NCBI GenBank assembly: GCA_041389565.1
Contig: JAWKRP010000006.1
Coordinates: forward strand, 262,418-326,417
Direction: 5' to 3'
Length of the DNA stretch: 64,000 bases
Source of the DNA: JACKEQ01 sp041389565
Lineage (GTDB): Bacteria; Myxococcota_A; UBA796; GCA-2862545
Shown piece after piece: positions 18,472 through 26,940 of this stretch (position 1 is the first letter of the stretch; every line of letters begins with the position of its first letter). Both the position numbers and the translations under genes were made by a program. The notes under the pieces were generated by a model. That model was not told the DNA's origin, did not search any database, and saw only the letters and a list, made by a program, of their open reading frames with translations.

Positions 18472-18825
18472 TTGGGTCGATTCCTCGGAGTGCTGCTGGG
18501 CGCGCTGTTCCCGCCCGCGGGCGTGTGGTGGGTCGCGGGGTTCCGGGCGTCGTTCTGGATCAACCTCGTGCTCACGCTGCTGTTCTACGTACCCGGGCAG
18601 GTGCACGCACTCTGGGTCGTGGCGCACACCCGGAGCGACGGGCGCGCCGCGAAGGACGGCACGAAGACCTTCCTCGCGCTCCTGCTCGGCCTGTTCCTGC
18701 CGCCGCTGGGCGTGTGGTGGAAGTGCGGGCTGTTCTCGCTCGCGTTCTGGCTGAACGTCGTGCTCACCGCGCTGTTCTGGATTCCCGGGTCGCTTCACGC
18801 GCTGTGGGTCATCACCGACGAGTGA
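18472..18825 (+). CDS. Tandem Pmp3/YqaE-family membrane protein
   Basis: 117 residues from a TTG preceded by GGAGG; an upstream GTG at 18439 is the alternative and would overlap the previous gene. Two complete copies of the Pmp3/UPF0057 proteolipid domain are fused head to tail: FLGVLLGALFPPAGVWW...LTLLFYVPGQVHALWVV and FLALLLGLFLPPLGVWW...LTALFWIPGSLHALWVI. The usual family member is a single ~55-residue hairpin linked to membrane potential and stress. The duplication gives four membrane helices. Confidence 0.85.
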   Translation: MGRFLGVLLGALFPPAGVWWVAGFRASFWINLVLTLLFYVPGQVHALWVVAHTRSDGRAAKDGTKTFLALLLGLFLPPLGVWWKCGLFSLAFWLNVVLTALFWIPGSLHALWVITDE

Positions 18826-18828
18826 GGC

Positions 18829-19608
18829 TCACCAGGCGAGCGCCTCGGGAACGTCGTCGAACAGCTGCCGGAGCTTCGGGAACCACTCGCGCTGACGCCG
18901 CATCTCGTGGAAGACGGTCAGGTGCGCGAGCTTCCGGACCGACGCACCCAGCGGCTCGACATCCCCACCGTCCGCCCGGACCTCAGCGGCCTCCTCGAGG
19001 CGGTGGCGGAACGTCGTGAACGCCTCGCGACGCCCTTCGGTGAGCGTCTCCCGGTCGTTCAGGTGGAGCACGTCGATGGTGAGCTCGGCGCGAGCCTTGC
19101 CGAGCGCATCGAGGTCCAGCCGCGGGAGGTAGAGGAACGTGGAGTCGAGGTCGAGCTCGAGGAAGTCGAGTGGGTCGACCTCGCGCGGGTGCAGCAGCGC
19201 AGGCGCGCCGACGGGTTCGATCAGGGGCTCGGTCGGCTGGACCTCCGTGACTCCCGCTCCCACCACGATCCCGTATCGATTGGACTTTGGACCGTTGCAG
19301 GGCCCACACGCGAACACGTAGTTCGTGAACACGAACACGAGGTCGGGCCGCCAGTCCTTCGGGTGCACGTGCTCGATCTCGTCGGCCATGCTGTCTTCGC
19401 AGTACACGCAGCGCCGGAGCCCGGGACTCTGGGCGGACAGGAGCTCGCGCACGTCGGCGAACAGCTTCTTGCTGCTGGACTTCGACTTCCACGCCTTCTT
19501 CGCGGCCGCGACCCGCTCCGGGAACGTCGCCAGCGAGTCGATTCGATCCTGCTTGCGCTTCAGCCCGCTCCGAACGCTGGCTGTCGCGGATCCGGAGACG
19601 CGCAGCAT
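18829..19608 (-). CDS. HNH endonuclease, PtuB-like (Septu-type defence effector)
   Basis: 259 residues. The HNH/zinc core lies at residues ~66-112: RRCVYCED, then EHVHPKDW, then FACGPCNGPKSN. This is the C-x2-C / EHxxPK / C-x2-CN order typical of PtuB and TIGR02646-type HNH nucleases. The ATG directly follows the stop of the ATPase gene (TAGATG), indicating tight translational coupling. Family knowledge: in Septu, an ATPase PtuA and HNH PtuB form a complex that cuts nucleic acid on phage infection. No reverse transcriptase or retron RNA was seen nearby, so a stand-alone Septu-like pair is inferred. Confidence 0.85.
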   Translation of the reverse strand: MLRVSGSATASVRSGLKRKQDRIDSLATFPERVAAAKKAWKSKSSSKKLFADVRELLSAQSPGLRRCVYCEDSMADEIEHVHPKDWRPDLVFVFTNYVFACGPCNGPKSNRYGIVVGAGVTEVQPTEPLIEPVGAPALLHPREVDPLDFLELDLDSTFLYLPRLDLDALGKARAELTIDVLHLNDRETLTEGRREAFTTFRHRLEEAAEVRADGGDVEPLGASVRKLAHLTVFHEMRRQREWFPKLRQLFDDVPEALAW

Positions 19609-20829
19609 CTACCGCGCCTGCTCGTCGGCGGGGAACAGCGTCTGTAGCGACGCGTACTCGAGCTCCTCCTCCGCGCTCAGCAGGCTGCGGCGCTGCTTGC
19701 GGTTCAGCTCGGCCAGGCGCTTCTGCTTCTCGCGCCCCTTCGTCGAGCGCGCCACGCCGGGGAGCTGGAAGGCCTCGGACTCGAGCGCCTGGTGCAGGTT
19801 CCCGTACAGGATGCGGTCGAGCTGCTCTCCGGTGATCTGGACGAGCTGATCTCCGGACTCCCCTGGAGACCGCAGGCGCCAGATCGTGCCGTCCACGGCG
19901 GCGCGACAGACCAGCGGGCTGTGCGTCGTGACCAGGAACGTGACGCGGGGGAAGGCGGACAGGAACCACTCGCCGATCTTCGCCTGCCAGCTCGGATGCA
20001 GGTGCGCGTCGACCTCGTCGATCAGCACGATGCCCTCGTGGGCCACCACCCAGCGCCCGTCGACCTCCGTGAACATGTCGGCCTCCCCGAAGTGGAGCGA
20101 CATCTGCCGGATGAGCTCGAAGGTCATCGAGAGGACGGAGCGGTAGCCGTCGGCGAGCTGCTGGATGGGCAACTCCTTGCCTTCGGCGTCGGCGAACAGG
20201 ATGAGGTCGGACATCACCCGGAGCAGGCGCACCCCGTGGGGAAGCCCGGACTCGTTGACGAATCGCGTGAGGCCCGCCAGGAGCCCCCCGTCTCGGCGGC
20301 CTTCCAGCTCCTTCACGTGCAGATCGGAGATCCAGGTGAGGGCAGACGACAGCGCGGCGTCCTCGCCGAACGCGGACAGGTGCCGCGCAGCGAGCGGGTA
20401 GGCGCGCTCCATCTCGGAGTAGTCCCGCCCACCAGTGAAGCGGCGGTATGGTCCGTAGGAGGCACAGAACACGCGCTTGGGCGAGTGGCGGTGAGCGGTC
20501 ACTCCGCCCGACAGCAGCTCGAGGAAGCGCGCGTCGGGCTCGGGTGTCACGTGGGCACTGGATCTCCAGCGCGCCGCGAGTCTCGGGTTGAACGCCGGGT
20601 CGCGGGACGGTCCGACATCTTCACGAGCCCCCTGCCAGGACGCCAGGTCGAGCCGGAGGCTCCCGGACTGGCCATCGGTGAACACCAGCGCGATGGCGCG
20701 AATCAGCGTGGTCTTCCCCACGCCGTTGTCGCCGAGCACCACGTGCCAGCGCTTGCTCGGGTCGTCGGGGAGCTCCATGACGACGTCGTCGAGCACCTTC
20801 ACGTTCTCGATGTGCACCCGCCGCAGCAT
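19609..20829 (-). CDS. AAA/ABC-type ATPase, PtuA-like (Septu-type defence)
   Basis: 406 residues from the ATG at 20829, which has GAGGAG eight bases upstream; a GTG at 20838 is possible but has no spacing for a ribosome site. Walker A is GDNGVGKTT (~33-41). An ABC-signature-like LADGYRS is near 226-232, Walker B IVLIDEVDAHLHP near 267, and the switch histidine is in VTTHSPLV. The C-terminus has a Lys/Arg-rich helical tail. This is an SMC/AbiLii-like single-gene ATPase of the PtuA/OLD group, without a visible TOPRIM domain. It lies directly upstream of the HNH gene. Confidence 0.87.
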   Translation of the reverse strand: MLRRVHIENVKVLDDVVMELPDDPSKRWHVVLGDNGVGKTTLIRAIALVFTDGQSGSLRLDLASWQGAREDVGPSRDPAFNPRLAARWRSSAHVTPEPDARFLELLSGGVTAHRHSPKRVFCASYGPYRRFTGGRDYSEMERAYPLAARHLSAFGEDAALSSALTWISDLHVKELEGRRDGGLLAGLTRFVNESGLPHGVRLLRVMSDLILFADAEGKELPIQQLADGYRSVLSMTFELIRQMSLHFGEADMFTEVDGRWVVAHEGIVLIDEVDAHLHPSWQAKIGEWFLSAFPRVTFLVTTHSPLVCRAAVDGTIWRLRSPGESGDQLVQITGEQLDRILYGNLHQALESEAFQLPGVARSTKGREKQKRLAELNRKQRRSLLSAEEELEYASLQTLFPADEQAR

Positions 20830-20895
20830 TCGGCTCACTCCTCGATCCCCTGCGCTGTATCCGGGATCGCCCCGGCCGTCCGTCCGTCGGGAGCG

Positions 20896-22074
20896 TCAGA
20901 ACTCCATCTGCAGCCGGGTCGCGAACAGGAACGCGGACGTGTTCGCCCGCGCGTGGTGGTCGGCGCCGAAGTGCGTCACCGTGCCGATGCTGTCGAGCGA
21001 CACCTGCGGGACCGGCTTCCACGTGAGCTGACCCAGAACATCGAGCCCGTACAGACCGCCCTCCGCGGGCAGGAAGGCCCCCGTGGCCCCCGTCAGCACG
21101 ACCGTCTCGGACACCGGGACCGTGGCCCGCACCTGCCCGGTCGCCATGCCGCGCCCGAGGTTCGACCGGTCGTACGTGCCGCCGTCGATGTTGTACGGGT
21201 CGTCGATGCCCTGGTCGGTCGGGCCCTGGACCGTCAGGCGGCCCGTGTAGCCCCAGTACCCGTGGAACCCGAGCTGCGACATCGGAGTGACGAATGCGTG
21301 CCCCATCGAGCCCGCCGGGATGCCGCCACCCGTCGCGTACACGACGAGCGCGGCCAGCTCCGACGCGCCGATCGCGAGCTTGCCCTCCACGCGGCCCGCG
21401 ACACCGAGCGATCTGAGTGCGGTGTCCGCGTTCGCGTCGTCCCCGACGAGCGCGCTCCCCAGCACCGACGCCGACAGCGTGAAGTCGCCGAACGTCGGCG
21501 CGATGCGCGCACCCGGCACCACCAGCAGCTGGTCGGTCGACACGGCCGCGTTCGTGGCCCCCACGAGCGATACCACGGACACGCCCGCGATGCCCCGGTC
21601 GAGGTCGGCCAGGAGGAGCGCCACGTCGTCGTCCGGGGAGGTCGGGTCGGCGCCCTGGAACACCAGCCCACCCGCGATTCGCCCGTGCCAGTCGCCCTCG
21701 TCGCTCTCCACGGAGACCGCGAGCGGATTGAAGTCCCAGCTCGCGCTGAACAGCGTGTCGCCGAACCGGTCGGACAGCGGCAGCAGACCCACGTGGACCC
21801 AGGCCTTCCCGAACCGCACCGCCGCGTCGGCGTAGCGGGCCCGGAACGCGAACGCGTTGTCGACCTGGTTCGCTTCGAGCTGCAGCATGCCCTTCACGCG
21901 GTCGTCGATCTCCATCCAGGTGGTCGGTCGCAGGCGGATGCGCTCTCCGAGCACCTGTACGTTCCCGTCGGCCGACTGCTCCGCGAACAGGTTGAGGCGG
22001 AACTGACCGCCGAAGCGGAAGTCGCTCGACGGGGCGCCCTGGGCATGGGCCAGGGACGCGAACAGCAGGATCAT
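20896..22074 (-). CDS. Outer-membrane beta-barrel (porin-like) protein
   Basis: 392 residues. The ATG at 22074 begins a signal peptide (MILLFASLAHAQ). The mature protein is a run of alternating amphipathic strands (FRLNLFAEQS, VGLLPLSDRFGDTLFSASWD, GFHGYWGYTGRLTVQGP) ending RLQMEF with a terminal Phe, as in outer-membrane barrels. It resembles alginate-export or phosphate-porin-like barrels only in general style, so no substrate is assigned. Confidence 0.8.
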   Translation of the reverse strand: MILLFASLAHAQGAPSSDFRFGGQFRLNLFAEQSADGNVQVLGERIRLRPTTWMEIDDRVKGMLQLEANQVDNAFAFRARYADAAVRFGKAWVHVGLLPLSDRFGDTLFSASWDFNPLAVSVESDEGDWHGRIAGGLVFQGADPTSPDDDVALLLADLDRGIAGVSVVSLVGATNAAVSTDQLLVVPGARIAPTFGDFTLSASVLGSALVGDDANADTALRSLGVAGRVEGKLAIGASELAALVVYATGGGIPAGSMGHAFVTPMSQLGFHGYWGYTGRLTVQGPTDQGIDDPYNIDGGTYDRSNLGRGMATGQVRATVPVSETVVLTGATGAFLPAEGGLYGLDVLGQLTWKPVPQVSLDSIGTVTHFGADHHARANTSAFLFATRLQMEF

Positions 22075-22136
22075 CGGGCGGACTCCGGAGGTGCGGGCGA
22101 AATACCACACGCTTTCGTGCGAGCACCAGCGCCGGA

Positions 22137-24629
22137 TCACCCCTTCCGTTCGACGCCCTCCAGCCACCTCGCGTGGTCGAAGGCCAGCGGCGGAAGCGCA
22201 GTGATCGACGCCCACTGCAGCCGCTTCGCGTCGTGCCCGGCCACCAGCGTACAGGCCGCGAGATGCGCGGGGAGATCGAGTCGGAACCCGTGGCTCACGG
22301 TCCAGCGCTCGGCCGAGTCGCGGGAATCGCGACCCCCACCGGAAGAACGCCCGAGCGGCACGAGCGCGTCGGCCATCCACGTCACGTCGAGCCCGGTCTC
22401 CGCGGCCAGGACTCGGAGGGCGGCTGTGCGGAACGTCTCGCGTCCGGGCGTCCACGCCGCATCGCGAGCCGCATGGGTGAGCACGAAGCCCCCGGGCAGC
22501 GCCCATCGCCCGGCCTCCGCGTCGACCTCGACCCGTCGCTGCACGAGGAGCACCTCGCGCCCCTCCCGCACGCACACCACGTCGACACAGGGGTTCTCGC
22601 CCGCGAACCACAGCGAGCCCGGCGCGCTCTCCCGCTTCCCGTCGAGGTGCTCGAGCAGCCCGGCAGCATCCCGGAAGGCCTGCGCGGGCCAGCGTTCCGC
22701 GGCGATCCCGCTCGCGCCCGGGACCCCCGCCAGGAAAGCGCGCGGCAGCCGGAGGTTCGTCGCCACGCGGATCTCGTCGTGCACGATGTTCCCGCCATCC
22801 ACGAAGCACGCGAAGCCCTCGCGATCCGCGACGAGCGCGTACAGCCCGGCTGCCTTCTCGTACAGCGTGCGCCCGACCCGGCAGAACGCGGTCACGCGGT
22901 CGAGCTCGTCAGGCGGCGAAGCGTCGACCACCGCGCCGATCACGCGCACCCCGTACCGTCGCGCGGCCTCGTGCAGCACGCCTTCCACACCGTGCACCGT
23001 GCCGCCGGTCACAAGCGTGGCATCCCGGGAGACCAGCCCCGCGACGAACCCGTCCAGCACGGCTCGGATGCGGTCCTGGTCCGCGGTGGACAGGCGCGCC
23101 CAGCTGTGCCTCCAGGCGCCTGCGACCGACACCCACGGGCCCGCCGAGCGCACGTCCGCGGACTCGATCAGGGGGATCCCCAGCGCCTCGATGGCCCGCT
23201 CCAGCGCTTTGGCATCCGCGGCTCTCGCCGCAGCGATACGGCTCGCTACCTCCGCCGTGAAGTGCACCGGCTCGGGAGCCCGCAGCGGCACCGCGAAGTC
23301 GGCGCCCATCCGCGCGTCCGCCTCCTTCCGCGCGGCCAGCACGGCCTCTTCCGTGCGCTGCACCACCGAGCGGTCCGACAGCCCCGAGAGCGCGGCAGCA
23401 CGGGCCTGATCGCGGGTGTCGGCCCGGTAGATCCCGTACCCGTCGGTCCCGAGCACGAGGGGAACGCCGGCATGCGCGTACCGGGCGAGCGGCACCTGGA
23501 GCGCATCGCCCACGTTGTTGAGCGCGAAGTTCGACTCCAGGTTGAACTCGACGATCACGCCCGCCTCGGCGAGGTGCGCGAGCGTCGCGTCGTCCACGCC
23601 GTACAGGCCGTGCCCGATGCGCAGCCCGACCCCGGCGTCCGCGACCGCCTCGACCGCCAGCCGCACGTTCTCGGGGAACATCGGGTTCTCGCCGGCGTGC
23701 ACGCGGATCGTGAAGTCGGGCCGGTGGGCACGGGCGAACTGCACGACCGCCGCCAGGTTCGGCAGGAAGTCGCGCGTCGAGCTCGTCTCGTGACCCATGA
23801 AGTCCACGCCCACGATCACCGGGCTCCCGGCGTACGCCTCGAGCCGGCGCACCATGTCGAGGTCCCACTCCAGGTCGTCGTGGCGGCTCAGAGCGGCCAG
23901 GAAGCGCAGATCGACGCCCGTGCGGTCCCGCAGGCCCGGGAGGATCGCGTGGGCCTCGGCCAGCACGTCGGCTTCGAGGATGTCGAACAGCGACAGCTCC
24001 GCGTACTCCACGCCCATCGCCGCGTAGTCGTCGGCGATCTGCGCACACAGGGCCGAGAACGCCGGGCGGTGCTTCGTGATCGGCCGCCGGAGCGCGTACA
24101 CGCGGTCCATGTCCTTGTGGGTGCACTGCGCGTCGACCGGCAGCGCCAGGCTCTCGGCGAGCGCGTGGCGCACGGCGTCGGGAGCGTCCGCGAGCGGGAG
24201 ATCCGAAGACGCCGTGATTCCGGCCAGCTCCAGCAGGTCCGCCGGGAACACCACGCCCGTGTCGGCCCCGATGCGCACGAGGTCCGCGCCGCCCACGCAC
24301 CCGGCGAAGTGCGTGTGCAGGTCGGTGCGGGGCGCCCATGGCGCGGCGTCGACGGTGGGGTGCGGCTGCCCCCGGTCCGCGAGGAACCGCAGCTCCAGCG
24401 CGGTGAGCGGCGTGTCCACGACCCAGGCCCCGGCGGCGTCGACGTGGCCGAGGCGAACGGCTCCGAGGTGCGCTTCGGGCCCGTGTGGACCGGGTCCGAT
24501 GCGGACATGGCGCTGCAGGGCCGCGGTGAGCGGGGACAGCGGCTCGCGCGTCTCGAAGCCGCCATCCGCGCGGAGCCAGGACAACCCGGCGGGATCGAGC
24601 AGCAGGCGGGCAGGGGACGGGGACGGCAT
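22137..24629 (-). CDS. Adenosine deaminase-SLOG-Nudix triple fusion protein
   Basis: 830 residues. Residues ~1-95 are an uncharacterised N-terminal domain. The adenosine/AMP deaminase-type TIM barrel (~100-440) has all catalytic motifs: HTH (105-107), HAGE (311-314), RIGHG (around 340) and LGTDG (Asp ~396). Residues ~495-660 look like a SLOG/LOG Rossmann domain: SVAGAWR, LVTGGTVHGVEGVLHEAARR and FVDGGNIVHDE. The C-terminus (~680-830) is a Nudix hydrolase fold with RWALPGGFVL and a degenerate Nudix box RETFRTAALRVLAAETGLD. No signal peptide, so cytosolic. It is probably a nucleotide or modified-nucleoside processing enzyme; a conflict or signalling role is inferred from SLOG-Nudix associations. 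Confidence 0.88.
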   Translation of the reverse strand: MPSPSPARLLLDPAGLSWLRADGGFETREPLSPLTAALQRHVRIGPGPHGPEAHLGAVRLGHVDAAGAWVVDTPLTALELRFLADRGQPHPTVDAAPWAPRTDLHTHFAGCVGGADLVRIGADTGVVFPADLLELAGITASSDLPLADAPDAVRHALAESLALPVDAQCTHKDMDRVYALRRPITKHRPAFSALCAQIADDYAAMGVEYAELSLFDILEADVLAEAHAILPGLRDRTGVDLRFLAALSRHDDLEWDLDMVRRLEAYAGSPVIVGVDFMGHETSSTRDFLPNLAAVVQFARAHRPDFTIRVHAGENPMFPENVRLAVEAVADAGVGLRIGHGLYGVDDATLAHLAEAGVIVEFNLESNFALNNVGDALQVPLARYAHAGVPLVLGTDGYGIYRADTRDQARAAALSGLSDRSVVQRTEEAVLAARKEADARMGADFAVPLRAPEPVHFTAEVASRIAAARAADAKALERAIEALGIPLIESADVRSAGPWVSVAGAWRHSWARLSTADQDRIRAVLDGFVAGLVSRDATLVTGGTVHGVEGVLHEAARRYGVRVIGAVVDASPPDELDRVTAFCRVGRTLYEKAAGLYALVADREGFACFVDGGNIVHDEIRVATNLRLPRAFLAGVPGASGIAAERWPAQAFRDAAGLLEHLDGKRESAPGSLWFAGENPCVDVVCVREGREVLLVQRRVEVDAEAGRWALPGGFVLTHAARDAAWTPGRETFRTAALRVLAAETGLDVTWMADALVPLGRSSGGGRDSRDSAERWTVSHGFRLDLPAHLAACTLVAGHDAKRLQWASITALPPLAFDHARWLEGVERKG

Positions 24630-24734
24630 CTGACGCGCATCCTAGCGTCACCGGGATCCGAGCGGTCCGACTTCACGCCCGTTCGACACACGGGTGCAGC
24701 GACCCTGGGATACGGTGGGCGGGTCGAGGTCCGA

Positions 24735-26225
24735 ATGCTCGTTTCGCTGGTTCTCTCGCTGCTCGCCTGCAAGTCTCCGATGGGAGACTCCGACACCGAT
24801 CCCGGGCTCGTCGACACCGACGACGGGCGCGTGATTCCCCCGGTCACCGCGAGCCGATCGTCCGTGCTCGGCCACGCCGAGGAGTGCCAGCAGGCCCTCG
24901 GTCCCATCCCCGGGTTCGACTGCATCGCCGAGACCGTGCCGATGCCCATCACGCTCGACGGGGCGCCGGCCACGTTCGATCCCGGCGAGTGCGACAAGCC
25001 GTCGCTGCTCGAGGGCAGCTGCAATCGCTGGACGCGCGTGGGTCGCAAGACGGGCACGTGGATGAACGGCGATCCGCGTCCCGAGGTCACCTTCATCTTC
25101 ACGTGCCGCAGCTACGACTACGAAGAGCCCCACGCCGACGGCGGGCTCTACCACGATGTCGCGATGATCGGGCACAACGCCGAGACCGGCGCGACGTGCT
25201 TCTTCCAGAGCTTCCCCGAGGCGCGCCAGCGGTACTTCCCGAGCCCGCTCACGGCCGGCGGCACCCCCGACTACGGCACGCGCGACGCCCGGATGGTGTG
25301 GGACCGTCCCGGCGACACCGCGAGCATCGCGTGCCACCGCTGCCACGGGTCGGATCCGTGGATCCACAGCCCCTGGATCGACCAACTCGAAGACCCCGCG
25401 AACCCCGGGCAGCCGTTCGTGCCGCCCACGGGCTCGAACAACACGCCGTACCACGTGGTCGGCACGGAGTTCGCCCGGTGGCGCCTCACGCAGATCGCCC
25501 CCGAAGGCAACGCTTGCCTCGCCTGCCACCGCATGCACCCCGGTCCCGACGCCGAGAGCTTCATCCAGTACTCGGTGGGGGGCGACATCGGCATGCCGCT
25601 CACGGGCACCAGCACGACCTGGCCGGCCTCCCACTGGATGCCGCCCGAAGACGGCAGCACCCCCGAAGACTTCGCCGCGCTGTGGCAGCCCCACGTCGAC
25701 CAGCTCCTGGAGTGCACCCGCACCCCGAACGCGGCGGTCTGCAACCGGCAGCCGGTGCCCGAGGGCGAGCGGTACATCGATCCGGAAGCGCCCCCGCGCG
25801 ACACCGGGTTCGAGCCGAACGTCGCCGATACCGCGCTCGAGTGCGCCGTCCCCGATGGCGACCTCGGCTCGGCGCTCGGGAGCTCGCTGGCCTCCGGAGA
25901 CACCTGCGGGGCCGGGCACGACTACGTGCGCTCTTGCGGGGAGTTCGGCACGGCGGGCGAAGATCGCGGCTACCGGTGGAGCGCGCCGCACGACGGCACG
26001 TTCGTGTTCGACACGCTCGGCTCGAGCTTCGACACCACGCTGTCCGCGCGGGAGGACTGCGCGGTCGGCGACGGCGAGCTCGCCTGCAACGACGACGTGA
26101 ACACGGGCCAGCTGACGCAGAGCCGCATCCAGCTCGCGCTCCAGACGGGTCAGACGATCGTGCTGGTCGTCGACACGTACGACTCCGACTGCGGCGAGTT
26201 CGTGCTGAACATCACGGAGCCGTGA
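24735..26225 (+). CDS. Surface lipoprotein with two CXXCH motifs and PPC-like domain
   Basis: 496 residues. The ATG follows GGTCGAGG, and the lipobox is LSLLAC. Two c-type haem attachment motifs, CHRCH and CLACH, lie at about residues 199 and 264, so it is probably a dihaem c-type electron carrier or oxidoreductase exported by Sec. The last ~110 residues (GTFVFDTLGSSFDTTLS, then ELACNDD and LVVDTYDSDCGEFVLNI) match the pre-peptidase C-terminal beta-sandwich common in Myxococcota surface proteins. The start is 105 bp from that of the divergent fusion gene. Confidence 0.85.
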   Translation: MLVSLVLSLLACKSPMGDSDTDPGLVDTDDGRVIPPVTASRSSVLGHAEECQQALGPIPGFDCIAETVPMPITLDGAPATFDPGECDKPSLLEGSCNRWTRVGRKTGTWMNGDPRPEVTFIFTCRSYDYEEPHADGGLYHDVAMIGHNAETGATCFFQSFPEARQRYFPSPLTAGGTPDYGTRDARMVWDRPGDTASIACHRCHGSDPWIHSPWIDQLEDPANPGQPFVPPTGSNNTPYHVVGTEFARWRLTQIAPEGNACLACHRMHPGPDAESFIQYSVGGDIGMPLTGTSTTWPASHWMPPEDGSTPEDFAALWQPHVDQLLECTRTPNAAVCNRQPVPEGERYIDPEAPPRDTGFEPNVADTALECAVPDGDLGSALGSSLASGDTCGAGHDYVRSCGEFGTAGEDRGYRWSAPHDGTFVFDTLGSSFDTTLSAREDCAVGDGELACNDDVNTGQLTQSRIQLALQTGQTIVLVVDTYDSDCGEFVLNITEP

Positions 26226-26259
26226 GCGTGCGTCCGTGGGCCATATGCGCCAGGAATCG

Positions 26260-26886
26260 CTACAGCCCCGCGAGCCCCGCGCACCATGGGTCGTCGACGC
26301 CGACCCGCTCCACATGGGACGTGCCGCCGCCCGCCGTCTCGTAGCGCTCGCAGGCCATCGTCAAGGTCCCCTCCATGACCCCGCTGAACCGATGGTGGGT
26401 CTCGTCGCTGACGGCCTCGCCGTCCAAGGTGATGCGGAGTTCCTGTTGCCGGGAGCCTTCAGCGAGCTGGCTCGCTGACTCCTCCCTGAATTCGCCCTCG
26501 AGGATCTCGACTCGAGCGTGCATCGGATTCCCGGAGTAGCGCTGCTCCAAGAGTCGCGCGTCGAAGGTGGTGGGGGTCGTCCAGTCGAGGGTGAGCCCAT
26601 CGGGCGAGGTCAGCTGTTCGAGCTCGACGGAGGCCACGTGGACACCCACCGCAGCCGCGTCGTCGAAGGTCGCGGCCCCCGCTCGCAGTGCGACGCGCGG
26701 TTCAGCGTCCGCGCTCTCCGTGAACCGGAGGGATGCCGACCAGTTGTCCATCACGAGCGGGAATCCGCTCGGGGCTTCATCGAGGCGCACCTCGCCGGCG
26801 GACACGAGATGGGTCTTCCCGGGGGGCCCACCCCCGCACCCGACACTCCCGACCATCCCTGAGAGCAGCGCGAATCTCACCGACAT
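26260..26886 (-). CDS. Hypothetical lipoprotein
   Basis: 208 residues. The signal ends in a lipobox-like GSVGCGGG. The mature sequence is beta-rich without a recognised domain. It is convergent with the CXXCH lipoprotein, with stops 34 bp apart. Codon use is slightly less GC-biased than the neighbours, which could mark a recent arrival, but the signal is weak. Confidence 0.7.
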   Translation of the reverse strand: MSVRFALLSGMVGSVGCGGGPPGKTHLVSAGEVRLDEAPSGFPLVMDNWSASLRFTESADAEPRVALRAGAATFDDAAAVGVHVASVELEQLTSPDGLTLDWTTPTTFDARLLEQRYSGNPMHARVEILEGEFREESASQLAEGSRQQELRITLDGEAVSDETHHRFSGVMEGTLTMACERYETAGGGTSHVERVGVDDPWCAGLAGL

Positions 26887-26940
26887 CCCGGCCCCCTGAA
26901 CGACGAGGATAGCCCCGACTGCGATGCGTCGTCCGCCGAA

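Noticed and set aside
18829..20829. Retron Ec78-type system or Gabija
   Set aside because: No reverse transcriptase or msr/msd is seen, and the ATPase lacks a visible TOPRIM domain and no UvrD-like helicase is adjacent.
22137..24629. RADAR (RdrB-type) adenosine deaminase
   Set aside because: No large RdrA-type ATPase is adjacent, and the extra SLOG and Nudix domains do not fit RdrB.
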